A stretch of 64,000 nt of DNA from Tigriopus japonicus. Taxonomy: Eukaryota; Arthropoda; Copepoda; Harpacticoida; Harpacticidae. Below the pieces are notes generated by a model that saw nothing but the letters and a program-made list of their open reading frames with translations, was not told the origin of the DNA and did not search any database. Position numbers and translations under genes: made by a program. The DNA lies in the NCBI GenBank assembly GCA_010645155.1, contig CM021315.1, positions 10,040,472 through 10,104,471 of the forward strand. Reading direction: 5' to 3'. Of this stretch, positions 11,793 to 22,917 are shown piece by piece (position 1 is the stretch's first letter; every line of letters starts with the position of its first letter).

Positions 11793-14051
11793 GTAAGCGG
11801 CAGTTTCGCTGATTTGGAACTACAACTTGATTATTACGTACGAACTACCAAAAGTTGGTACTTAGAGAACTGAAGTACTATTTCATTTCAATAAGTTTTC
11901 GATCTTTCAACACGAATTTGCCACGACACGATTGTATCAATTTTAAGCTGTAAAAATTTTCTCCATCCAGATAAATCATGTTTTGGAGTGTTATAAGTGC
12001 AATTTTGGTACATTCTGATCTTGAAGGCTAGGAGCCTTCAAGACACGAGCAAATAAAGACCAGTGATGCAACAGCTCCTTAGTTGTGCCCGATCAGAACG
12101 TGAGACAAAAAAGTCTGCTTTAGGGGCCTTGATGTTAGAGAAAAAAGAAGAACGCTCTCGACCTTGAGGCGTTTGACAAGTCTTTCCTCAGATGGAAAAC
12201 GAGTTGGAATGTGAACTTTCCAGACGATCGATGAGAACAAGAGGCATTCTCCCAATCAATTATCGTTGTTTTAGAAAAAATGGGTCCTTACGAAGGACAG
12301 ATGGTAAATCCTGTTCTCATGGGAGGCAATACATCTTTAGATAAAAAACACTAGAAAAATGAACTAAAAGGCCATCGTTTCGTTTGAATGGCCTAGATAA
12401 CATTGAATGTGCATATTTGATTTGGCATTCATCTTTTGATCCTAACGCCGTGAAAAGCCAAGCCAAATGAGCTTTTATCTTTCGTTTCAAATGAGCTCTC
12501 TCTTAACGAAGTGATTACAATATGGATTATAGGTTTTTTTAGGGATTAAAAATAGCCGTCCGTGATGGTTCTCATGTTACACGTACACCAACGGTCATGA
12601 ACATTCTGAGCTCAATCGAGGGACAAAAGATTCAAGAGTACAAACGCTGCTTCTTATTTTTCACATCTCAAGATGGTAAGAGAGGCAAAAATGTGAGGAA
12701 GGGAAAACGGGTTTCCATGTTATACCAAAAAATATATAAAAGTAAACTATATTCCCATAATACTTGACTTCACATGTGTATTCCACTTTGAGTAGTTCTT
12801 TAAACACAAGAGGGGGCAGAGTGCAATTGATCATTTTCAAGTACCGTAGAAGGTGATTTGTTATGGACATCAAAGAGCAAAGTAAACCTAAAAACTAAAA
12901 CAATAATTGTATTTTTACAGTGCAAATACTTGTACTTAGAACTCTACTTGTACTACTTACGAGAGAAGGATCACTCGTGCTGCCTCTTTTTTCCTGTTAA
13001 AATAACGTGAACGCACGCAGAAGACGTTGTTGAATAGCTTAGGGGTTTTAAGGCCCCTGGAATATTTATTTAAGTCAATTGACTAGTATTTGTGAAAGAC
13101 CGAAAAAGCTTTCGACTGAAATTAAACCGAAATTTCGGTTTCAGCTTCGGTTTCGTTAAGCATAACCGAAACCGAAAGCGAACAAGTACTGTAAAGAATG
13201 GAGATTAAATTAAAGTCGAATATTTTTTTGTTCAATAACCTCTGAAACTCAATTTCCGTATTTAAAAAATTGTAAAAACTCAACGCTTTGCACATGATTA
13301 ATTCAAATTTCAAAGTGAATTTTGCATGTAAATAGTTTTTTAGTCTGTTGGTTTCGGTTAAGAACCCTTTCGGACCATCACTAACTAGTATGTAATCTCA
13401 ACTATATATTCGAAATTAGTCTAACACAGGCTATTTAGTGATTGACCGGTACATTCCATATCCAAGCAACAGGTAGGGTTGTTTTGACATTTAGTCAATG
13501 TCACTAAAACATTCAACATGGCTATTCCAAAAATTGGTCATTTCTAGGGCCCGGAAATAATATTTGAAAAATATAAAAGATTCTAAAAATATTTATCCGT
13601 TTTTACTCGATTTTTTCAGATACTTTGTGTGTTTCAAGTAAAAAATAATTATTTTTTCGAATCTTTGTGTCAGAAAAAATATTTCAGGCAAAATTGAAGA
13701 AAAGAAATGAATGACCAATGCTCAATAGGGCTTCGCCACAATGAACCTTTAATACAAAAATCTCTACAAAATGGCATTTGTTCTGAGATTAGACATGCAC
13801 AACCAAAACTACTACCAAACACGAAAAAAACTGCGCCATCTATTGAGGCTTATTGAAAATTGTATTTTTAAATCAATTACATGTCAAGTATGCCTAAAAA
13901 CACGGCCAAATGCATCAAATTCCCCTAAAACAAATTCGGAAAATCGGTGCACACAGACAAAAATACCCAATAATGGCGTTGTCAAAAAAATATTCCTTAA
14001 ATATCTGGCTCTTTCAAATATGTAGGACCTTTGAAGAAAATATGTATTGGA
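11793..14051. other. Gene-poor AT-rich stretch
   Basis: Probably intron or intergenic sequence downstream of the unrecognised gene. It contains a cluster of ACCGAAA/TTTCGGT inverted repeats around 13124-13375. No coding exon could be supported. Confidence 0.5.
13124..13375. repeat. Clustered ACCGAAA/TTTCGGT inverted repeats
   Basis: Includes the perfect palindrome AAACCGAAATTTCGGTTT at 13124-13141. A near-perfect hairpin follows (TTCGGTTTCGTTA / TAACCGAAACCGAA around 13146-13177), and another GGTTTCGGTTAAG unit lies about 200 bp on. This looks like remnants of an inverted-repeat element, type unknown. Confidence 0.4.
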
Positions 14052-14309
14052 TATTATTATTATTATTTTTTTTTGATTGTGGGTGCTAGGGTCGGAGGTT
14101 TGAGCCTCGCCCGGCCAGCGAAGCCAGCCATCACATCTTCCAAATCATTTCCGATAGGCAATCTCATGTCCGGTATCAGATTGGTTCTCCGTCTGTGGGT
14201 GTAGATTAGCGTCTTAAAGTTTCCTTGAGAAAGGTCGGGGAGGAGAATCGAACCTGGGACCTCTCTCACTACAGGAAACTGCGCTAACCACGGCACCACG
14301 TCTCCTCCC
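14052..14309 (-). mobile_element. tRNA-derived SINE
   Basis: Read on the minus strand, the element starts GGGAGGAGACGTGG at 14309. It contains an A-box-like TGGTTAGCGCAGT (14290-14278) and a B-box GGTTCGATTCT (14254-14244), then CTCCTCCCC, which can pair with the 5' GGGAGGAG as an acceptor-like stem. An unrelated body of about 150 bp follows, and the element ends in poly(A) plus (AAT)n at 14075-14052. A tRNA-like head with pol III boxes, a body, and an A/AAT-rich tail define a SINE. No TSD could be called because the flanks are AT-rich. Confidence 0.75.
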
Positions 14310-17300
14310 TTAAATTATTATGTCACTTTTTTTGCAAACATTTTCCGGGCCCTAGTTATTACAATCATGTTCGAGCACAGTTTGAGAACAAAAGTTGCGT
14401 TTAAAACGTGGCACCTCAATGTGCGGACTAACCAAAACTCTAGCCAAGGATGACTCAAATCGTGGTTTATGTCCTAGCATGGTCATCTTCACTTTACTTC
14501 TGAAGAATCAAGCACAATGTCCTTGAAATCCCGCGGTTCATTTTCAATGGCTGATGAAAGCAAACCTGAAGAGTGCCTAAGAATTAAATGTAAGTCTTGC
14601 GTTAACTTGAGCCAAAAAAAAAAAACATGGGACATGGGAAAACACAAAAACAAACACAAAAACAAAACAAAATTCAGACAAAAAATGACGTTGGATCCTG
14701 TACAACTTTTTATTTATGGATGACCTGATATCAAGCTGTTGCAAGCCGCAACAGGTATCCAAAATCTGACGAATGTCAAAGTATGCCAAGATCTGTGGCA
14801 GTTGTCCAATTCTCAAGTCCTTTTTATTCTCAGAGGATTGGAAGGTCTCGGAAACTTTTCTCATGCCCAAATCAACAGCTGTGTAGGAGGAATGGTCCGT
14901 GCAATTTCCCATCTCATCCTGCAGATCCAACTTTAGAATTAAGTTCTCTATTTCCATTCCATCTCAAACACGTGGTGGTATGTCTCGAAAATTACTCGGC
15001 ATGCTGGAAATTGCACAATCCTAGTTACCTACCCATCCTTGCATTGCGTTTGTAGATGGCACTGAAGACTTGAGCTATAAAAGTAAAAAATAGGACGGAT
15101 GCTGCCTTCAAGTTGTGAAAGTAATTGCTTGTCATCATTATTATAAAAAGCTTCCAAAGCATGCTTAATTTTACTGCCTTTAACATTGATATTCAATATG
15201 GGATCTACTGATCAAAATCGTTCATATGTACCTAAGTTGAGATAGTTGTGGTTTCAACCTATATTTTTTTTTAGTTATTCCACAACTTCCGTAATCTTTT
15301 TGGTATGGAAGTACGAGAAAGGGAGTTTTCAATTACTCTTTCAGTTCAGGCCGTATATAGTAATCTGTCCCATTATATGGATCTGAATGCGATGTTCAGA
15401 TCCATAGATCAGCCCAAGAGTCACATAATTTTCTTTTGGCAAAACCGACCACAACCAAAAAAAAACTCTCGCCGATTTGCTTAATTTAATCAAGGATGCA
15501 TTTTTGTACTGTACATCCAATGGCTCATCAAGTTTCTTATTACTTACTCGATTCCAAGACTAATTACTTTCGCTTTACTCTATCCTTCGTATTTCGCAAA
15601 ATCAAGAAAAAAGGTTCATGTAAATGTTTCCTCGGTTTTTAGGTACAATTGATCCTGTGATTCCTGATTTCCACTTTTCTTGCTCACCTCAAAGTTTTAA
15701 GCAAGGGTATAGTGAAACCTCACTTACTAAAGTAGACTTAGAATACTTCCAAAACCAATCTTAAGTGACCTAAAATGACGTCATTCGTTAAAGAATATAC
15801 TGAAGTCCAATTATTCTATACCTGATCTTGCCTCCCTTTTCAAATTTCAATACTCAAAATTCTATACACACCCTCAAGGGCAATTTGAGTAGGACATAGA
15901 ATAAACATCAAATGAGTAAGGAACAATAAGGATCTTTCAATATCTGCAACCAAAATAATCTATTCTGCAAATCAAGAAACGAAGTTTGCCTCTTCTCAAT
16001 AAGTTCACTCGATCCTTTTTTTGATTGCCCGATGCCGTAATAAACAAATGCAGAAACAAATCGTATGATATTTCGAATTTCTAGATTCGACAATATGCCA
16101 AACTTGAGTGTCACTAGTTTCACGATTTAAACATCTCAAGTCAAAAAATCCACCTTCCATATTGTACTCATTCCAAGCTGCAATGAAACATATTTAAATG
16201 ATCATCCCGGCCATAATGTGCACCGTATACTACTTTTGAAAAAAAAAACAATCCCATGACAATCCCACAATGTCTAGAGATCCAGGGTTCATCCTTCAGT
16301 GGGTGGCTTCCGTGTTCCAACCCTCGTGGAAACGAGAAAAAGAGAAGGAACAGAGAGCTCCAGTACGTCCAAAGTCTTGCTTCCAGAGAGCGTGGCCAGC
16401 AAAGATGATGAGTTCTCTGGAGTCCTAGTACAGTAGTTCTACTTCGATTCAGTGAAGAAGAGCGGGCAGCATGAATGAGAGAACGAGAGAAAAAGGAGGA
16501 GGAGGAGAACACTAGTTGATAGCGGCACAAGGAACTCGAGATCCGTTCGTTCCTGGCTCTCAGTCGTCTGTTTTACAGATTTCCTGACAAATGGTGAAAT
16601 CCTTGGGGGCTCGTGTTCTTCTCCCACTAGGAGTCCGTCATTAGGTAGACAATTCTGGGACTGTTTGCCCATAATATCGGGTGTTCCAGTCACACACTCT
16701 TGATCTGTGTCGAGCTTTTGCCTGACCAGGCAGGTGTTGTTGGCGAGAAAGTGTCAAGTGAAAAAGTGTCAATGTTTCCGTGAAACTCAATCAGTCCGGC
16801 GCTGTTCCATTGTGCACACTTCGCGTTTTTTCGCCCTTTGAGTGAGTGATTGTCGTTGAACGTTTTCATTGCCATCGTTTGGAGGTTTGAACAGAACTGA
16901 CAAGAAAGACCCTTTGATTGACCTCATCCACGAAGGTTGTCGGGGCCAAAGGCTGACAAAACAAAATTGTTTTTCCTCCAAAAACGGATCTCTTTCAAGT
17001 GATTCTTCAATAATACGTCTCAACGACGGGTCTACGAGAGGCGCCAAAAAAAAGAGGGAACACTTCAGGAAAAAGAAATGTCAAAAATATCGCAGTAATG
17101 ACATGCCCTACGGATTGGACCTTGAAGAGAGAGAGAGTGGGTTTTTATCACTCTAACTCGTCCTCAAAGGAGTTAAGAAAGTGAAGCCGAGAGAACGACG
17201 ATCTTTTTTGTACATAAGTGGTTTAAGACAGTGACAACCGCGAGGCAAGTTCCAAATTGCACTCTGTTTTCTCCGTGTTTGAGAGTCACTAAGGACCTTC

Positions 17301-19263
17301 GCTCAATCGGCGATGGTTTGATTTCGTTCGAATGAGACCTACATAATAGAAGCAACCAAACCAGTGCAAACGTGTTCTTCTAAAGCATTCAATATCGACA
17401 ACCCTTGCTTAAGGATCAAAGCTTTGAATGGAAAAAATCATGAGCGCCTCTCTTTGCAGTTGGCAGGATTAAAAGACCGCAAGAGGAACCTCCTGATCTT
17501 AGTAGGGGAAATCTTCATCCCCAGATTTGTCACTCTCTCTCTCTCTCTCCATTTTCCCCCCTCAGTGAGTTTTCAGAGTGTTTGAGAATCTTGCTCGAGT
17601 TCTAACCTGGTCGACCCCATCGGCAAACTTTATATTTGCTCGGTATTAAAGATTGAAGTGGAGACTTTGGTTTCCAGTAGATAATAATTGCGCCTTGTCT
17701 CGGCGCCAACTCATTAAATTCCTCCCCAACAAGTTTGGTCTTTATCACGTGCATTCCTTGGTATCTCCAATCTTGCTCTCGAGAGAGCCTGTTACTTGAT
17801 TTGTCACTGGTACAACTGGAAAGTGGAGGGTAAAGTCCCTCTTTTCATTTTCAGGGCGAACAAATGAGGTCATTCTTCTCGATGGTATTGTAGTATACCG
17901 AACTAGTCGTTTATGTTTTGAACTTTCTATACAGACACGTGACATTAACGAACTCATTATCGATTGTCAAAGGTACTGGGTCAAGCTTTGGATAAAGTAA
18001 AAAGGAGAGTTAGTTTGTTGGAGGAGGCACAAACCATTAGTGGAGTGACTAATTTAGTTGAAACACGGGGCCAAGATGTTTGTCATTCAATTTCAGTAAA
18101 ATTTAGAGCCCGAACGTGCTCCAAGAACTTGGGCGCAAAAATGAATGATCAAGTCTGGGAAAAGTTTCAAGTTCCAAAAAGTTTGAATTTCCCGCTTTAC
18201 CTTGGGTTGTGGCCTCGAGTTGGATTTTTGGCCGAGTTTTGCCACTTTGGATTTTAAGGTCAAAAAGTTGACCCCCAACTAATCTTCTCAACTAGAGACG
18301 TCATAAAATATGGCAGCACTGCCAACTCGAAATCCAAAAGTATAGCTACTGATGGAACTCGAAATCGAACTAGTTCGAGTGTTGCCAAATTGGTCCCTGT
18401 TTAGGTCTTTTTGAAAACGTTCAATACAACCTGCCCTAATCAACAATGATAAACTTCCAAGTAAAAAATGGCAGCACTCCCGGTTCGAAACCCATCACTA
18501 GTGGCCAATAACTCCTTTCGAAGGTTGTTGGAAGTAGTCCTTACCAATCATCCATTTTCATTTCGCCATTCAAGATAGCCCATATGCCAAAGCTGTCAAA
18601 AGTAGCAACAACGAAAAAAAGATCTCCTTGTCGTAACTTTTCACCTTCTAATCGTGTTTGAAAGTTTTGGCAAAGAATAGAATTCCAACCTAGCGTCTGA
18701 AAAGTTTGGATGATCAAGCTTTAAATCTCGGGCCAGATTTTTCTGCTGTTTAAGACACAATCAAAAGTCTCTTTTCATAAAATATTCGTCCGTGAATCAC
18801 GATGTGTGGATGAAATTGCATCGCTGCTACAAAAGCCACAAGTTAGAAGGCTGGGATCTAAGAAATTTTAATTTGATCCTGTTTAAGCCTCCATCTATTT
18901 CTTTTTTTCCCTGATAAAAAAAATCAAGTTCCTTTATTCATCAGTCGTCCTCAGCTTTTACAGGGTTGAGGGTGATTAATAGAGGTTGTGAAGAATTGAT
19001 TGTTGTCTTTCGCTATGGACGCTGCCAAGACCTGCCGCGTAGACATCGCTGTAGGCCAGCCAGCACTGTCCAGGCACTTAGAAAGAGACAAATTACCTAA
19101 TATTTCAAGCAAATTTGCCAACAATGTCACCAACCAATGTCCTTTTTCCATCGGTAAACAATTATGATACCTATTTATAAGTACAAAATCACACATATTG
19201 CGACATAGTTAAAATTATGTTGAGTTTTGTCTCTTCCCGAGTGCACGGACAACGCTGGCTGGC
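14310..19263. other. Gene-poor region
   Basis: Mostly AT-rich with no supportable exon. 16.3-17.6 kb is richer in GC and CT/GA tracts and could be a promoter or 5' UTR region, but no product is recognisable. A perfect hairpin lies at 15376-15406 and a (CT)n tract near 17533. Confidence 0.45.
17533..17549. repeat. (CT)n microsatellite
   Basis: Short uninterrupted CT repeat of about eight units. Confidence 0.8.
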
Positions 19264-19363
19264 NNNNNNNNNNNNNNNNNNNNNNNNNNNNNNNNNNNNN
19301 NNNNNNNNNNNNNNNNNNNNNNNNNNNNNNNNNNNNNNNNNNNNNNNNNNNNNNNNNNNNNNN
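19264..19363. other. Assembly gap, exactly 100 N
   Basis: One hundred Ns directly abutting a tetranucleotide array. The round size suggests a gap of unknown length. Confidence 0.95.
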
Positions 19364-19475
19364 CAAACAAACAAACAAACAAACAAACAAACAAACAAAC
19401 AAACAAACAAACAAACAAACAAACAAACAAACAAACAAACAAACAAACAAACAAACAAACAAACAAACAAACAAA
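19364..19475. repeat. (CAAA)n microsatellite, 28 units
   Basis: An uninterrupted CAAA array of 112 bp ending at AAAGAAATGG. The real array probably extends into the gap at its left. ORFs across it on either strand (Thr/Asn/Lys/Gln or Leu/Phe/Val/Cys runs) are artefacts. Confidence 0.95.
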
Positions 19476-22092
19476 GAAATGGCCAATTTGTTCGCATCAG
19501 TACCTTCGAGACATTTGGAGCAGGCTAGAGGTTTTTCACTACCCCAATTGCACTATCTAATGGTCTAACTAGTTTAAATGTGGTTCTGATAAGGAAAGGT
19601 TTCCTTTAATCATGAACTTTGGCTACCCGCATGTTGGATGACGTCTCAGACTGTCCGTGTCGGTGGGTTATTCATAGATTTTAGAACCAGTCTCAAATGG
19701 ACTGCTCCCTAAATCAGCACTAGGACGCCACCTTGCAAGAGTGTCTCCAGCTTTTGAGGTGGTGACTCCCTTTTAACACAATTTAGGATAATGCAATGAT
19801 TCGTGTTTTTGCGTGTCAGTTTCTTAATCATGCTAACTCAAATTGAATGTTGAATGCAAAACGTAGAAGCCAAATCCTTTGAATAATTTCTGTTTGTAAG
19901 GAGTAATTTTGCGTTCAAAGTTTTGGAGAGACTGGAAGAGCTTTGATCATGGTGGTTTTTGCAGCGATTGTGGCGCAGCCTGATCAGTGATCACCCTACA
20001 AAGTCCAAAATTTGTGCCTGTACTCTACATGTCTCTATTGGGTCTCGGCCTTGTGACATCATGTGATGACATGGACAGGCGGTCACATGACCTCAATAGA
20101 AAAAGTAGGACATTGTTCTGCATTCAATGCTATGATTTCTGATAAAAAGTGCTTTATCTCACTCAGTTGTGTTGTTCAAGGCTTAATGACTAAATTAAAA
20201 AGAACCAATGTGGTTTGGTTGAATTTTTGAAATTTCAAACTCTCAATTCTAGTCCAAATTAGGCAGACAAATATTCAAGAAAATTATTTAAATCATTTCT
20301 GAGAGGGAAAGATTGGCAATTCCAGTCAGAGTTGGCTAAATCACTTGATGAAATGTAATAAATTAAAATTGAAATTACTTCCTCAAAAAATTGAATTCAT
20401 CACAATAACATTGTCTGAAAAATTCATTGACTTCAATGGGCTTCAAAATTATGGGGATCAAAAAAATTTTATTTTGTTTCACTTTTTGGCAAAATTCTAT
20501 TTACTGAGACTCTTTCCTCAATATTGAATTTGATTTTTTCTCAGTTATATGCTTAAGTGGGTTTGAAAGATAAGCATACAACGCAAGTGATTGTTTTTCT
20601 ACTTTGTTAAAAATTGTTATGTTTATTGGTTTTTCACTTGCCATTTTAATACTTGAGAAATCCTAAGCAAAATTTATAATGACACCCATTTTTGTCCTGA
20701 AATACTATGACAGTAACTTTTTAATTAGTTGATGTTTCAGTGTCAGTTTTCTTTTTTTGTTTAAGAGACATTCTGTTTAAGCCTAAGTTCCTACATTGTT
20801 AGCAATAATTCAAGCCTGAAGAAATCGTTTCTTGACAGACTTTACATGGTAATTGGAAGGCAGTGGGACAAAACTTTAACATGTTCTTTTTTTCATTCAA
20901 CCCTTTTTATTTCTTTTTACGTTCACATTGAGCCTTAAAACCGCCAATTGCTGAACAAGAACCGTTTTAAGTGTAAATCATGGCATTGAATTCAGGAGAA
21001 TGTCCTACTTTTTTACAGAAGGTGACTTGAGAAAACGTGGATTCAAGTAACTGCATTTTGTGGATTAGGGTTGGGTTTTTGCAATCTTTTGGATGTGTAA
21101 ATTATTCTAGGCCTGTCTGTAAGATTCTCACAACATATAAGGTTATTTTCTTTGCCAAATAATCCATTTCTACACACTGAGCTGTTACACTTCGGGCCGG
21201 GAATCTGTCACCCTCTGAGCGTACTTTAGTGAAGAATTTCAAAACAAAAGGAGGCCGAGGGTCGTTAGTCCTTAGGACTGTTCCTTTACTATCCCAGAAT
21301 GAGCTCGACAAAAATGAAACGGACATCTCGCAACCTTGAGCTAAGTAAAGATTAACACGCAAATGGCGACCCTGATGCTAGTTTTCCATCTGTGTTTACT
21401 TTTTGACGTTCCTCCACTTCCATTTGGACCCAATCTTAGTTCACTCTCTCAAGGCGTTCCAATTTTTGCACCATAGTTGTTACCCATGTGAGTTTGAGAC
21501 CTAAAAATTGTCAACCTTCCGATCCAAGCCGGTAAACTTACAAAACAAGCCTACAGTTCTATTTAATACTGTAATCAAACTTAGTGTCTCGATAATGGTC
21601 CCGGAATTAAGGAGGACATAAAACATGGAGGCCTCGTCTCACACGTTCAAATGTGGGCTTTTTGTAAATTGAATTCTATTTAAGGAATTAATTTCGTCTT
21701 GAAGATGGGATTTGCTTAATATCAGTGAGATTGGTCAATTAGTTCACGGGCAACTACATTTTGAAAAGGAAGCATGTAGAAAATGACATTACTGTTAGTT
21801 GGACCGTTACTTTTTTATTCAGACAAACGTACACAGCTCTACGCGCTCCCTTAAGTTCGGTCCATATATTAAAAGTAACTTTGGGGTTTTAACTTAGCCA
21901 TTCCATTGCATATCTGGTTTGCTGAACAATTTTGTTGGTAAACTCCGGCTTTGAAATCCGCCTTTTGGCGAGGGCTAGTGATGCATCCAGGTACATCGTC
22001 ATTCTTGCCATAAACCTTCAGATTTTGTATAAAGAATTTCAAAATTTCTGATGCTCGCGATCGTCAAAATCCCATTTTAGGAATTGAGAAGG
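19476..22092. other. Gene-poor stretch before mRpS6
   Basis: AT-rich, no supported exon. An acceptor-like TTTTAG just before the mRpS6 ATG suggests a 5' UTR intron. Confidence 0.5.
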
Positions 22093-22542
22093 ATGCCCGC
22101 TTTCGAGGTGAACTTTATCGTCCGGACCTTGGCTCAACCGGCTTTGAAGGATTGCGTGAAATCGCTTACCACACACATATTGGATCGAGGTGGGATTGTG
22201 CGGCAAATCGAGTTCCTGGGCCATCGTCAGTGTCCCAAAAAGCTTTTCCGCGAAGGCACCCTCTACAGTCACGCCAACTATTTCATTTTTAATTGTGACC
22301 TCCAAGAAAAAATCCTCCATGAACTGAAGGACGAATTCGACCGCAATCAAAATGTACTTCGGAAGGCGTTTATTGAAGTTCGGCCACGTGCTCCCGTGGA
22401 ATGTACTCTCCAAGAGGAACTTCAAATCCCCAGTCATCGGCCTTCGGTCCAGAAGATGATTTATGAAGGCCGTCAAGTGCCCAAGTTCCGAAAAATTTGG
22501 GAGCCAAACACGGGATTGGATTTCTATCCGTTCCACAAGTAG
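22093..22542 (+). CDS. MRPS6: Mitochondrial small-subunit ribosomal protein bS6m
   Basis: A single-exon ORF of 149 residues starting MPAFEVNFIVRTL, where the family begins MP(R/A)YE(L/V). Features of the bS6 ferredoxin-like fold are the first strand FEVNFIVR, helix ALKDCVKSLTTHI, DRGGIVRQIEFLGHRQCP, then YFIFNCDL and DVIRxxF-like NQNVLRKAFIEVRP. It assembles into the mitochondrial 28S subunit next to bS18m. The tail, with IWEPNTGLDFYPF, is longer than in the bacterial protein. TTTTAG directly upstream suggests a non-coding first exon, and AATAAA at 22609 marks the 3' end. It is convergent with CEP164. Confidence 0.85.
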   Translation: MPAFEVNFIVRTLAQPALKDCVKSLTTHILDRGGIVRQIEFLGHRQCPKKLFREGTLYSHANYFIFNCDLQEKILHELKDEFDRNQNVLRKAFIEVRPRAPVECTLQEELQIPSHRPSVQKMIYEGRQVPKFRKIWEPNTGLDFYPFHK

Positions 22543-22917
22543 CTTTGGAGTATCGTATATGATTTATTCATGCAGGTTGAGTCGTTCCAATTTCATCAGT
22601 GGGAACAAAATAAATAGTGCTGATCTCACTCAGATAATAGTAGATATTCATGATATTTATTTGAACATTCTTTGAATGACTTGCTATAGCTATGGCATAA
22701 TGAAAGGCTTCTGATCTGAATGAATTTTCATAAGGTGGTGAACCTTTACATTATCTGGTGGGAACTTGGCACGGAGATGGGATCAGAGATACGTCCTACT
22801 TCTTCAAAAGAAGAAATGGATCAACTATCGGACCCATTCATTCATGTTTATCGCTAATCAGACTTTTTACTTGAAGTAAAAAGTTGATAGCTAGACGTAT
22901 ATTTATCTGGTTCCGGC
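22543..22917. other. Tail-to-tail spacer MRPS6 / CEP164
   Basis: Holds the MRPS6 poly(A) signal (22609) and a 23-nt perfect palindrome ACTTTTTACTTGAAGTAAAAAGT-type at 22862-22884. No gene. Confidence 0.6.

Noticed and set aside
14237..14309. Functional tRNA gene
   Set aside because: The cloverleaf is imperfect and continues into a body with an A-rich tail, so it is the head of a SINE.
14577..14957. 126-codon minus-strand ORF starting MEIENLILKLDLQDEMG
   Set aside because: No recognised domain; the last third is a low-complexity FVFVFVF tract from an AACAAAA-rich run.
16168..17156. Overlapping ORFs on both strands in a GC-richer stretch
   Set aside because: No motif, no linked exons and no codon pattern favouring one frame; more like promoter or UTR sequence.
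19175..19568. ORFs of Cys-Leu-Phe-Val or Gln-Thr-Asn-Lys repeats
   Set aside because: All are translations of the (CAAA)n array and the N gap.
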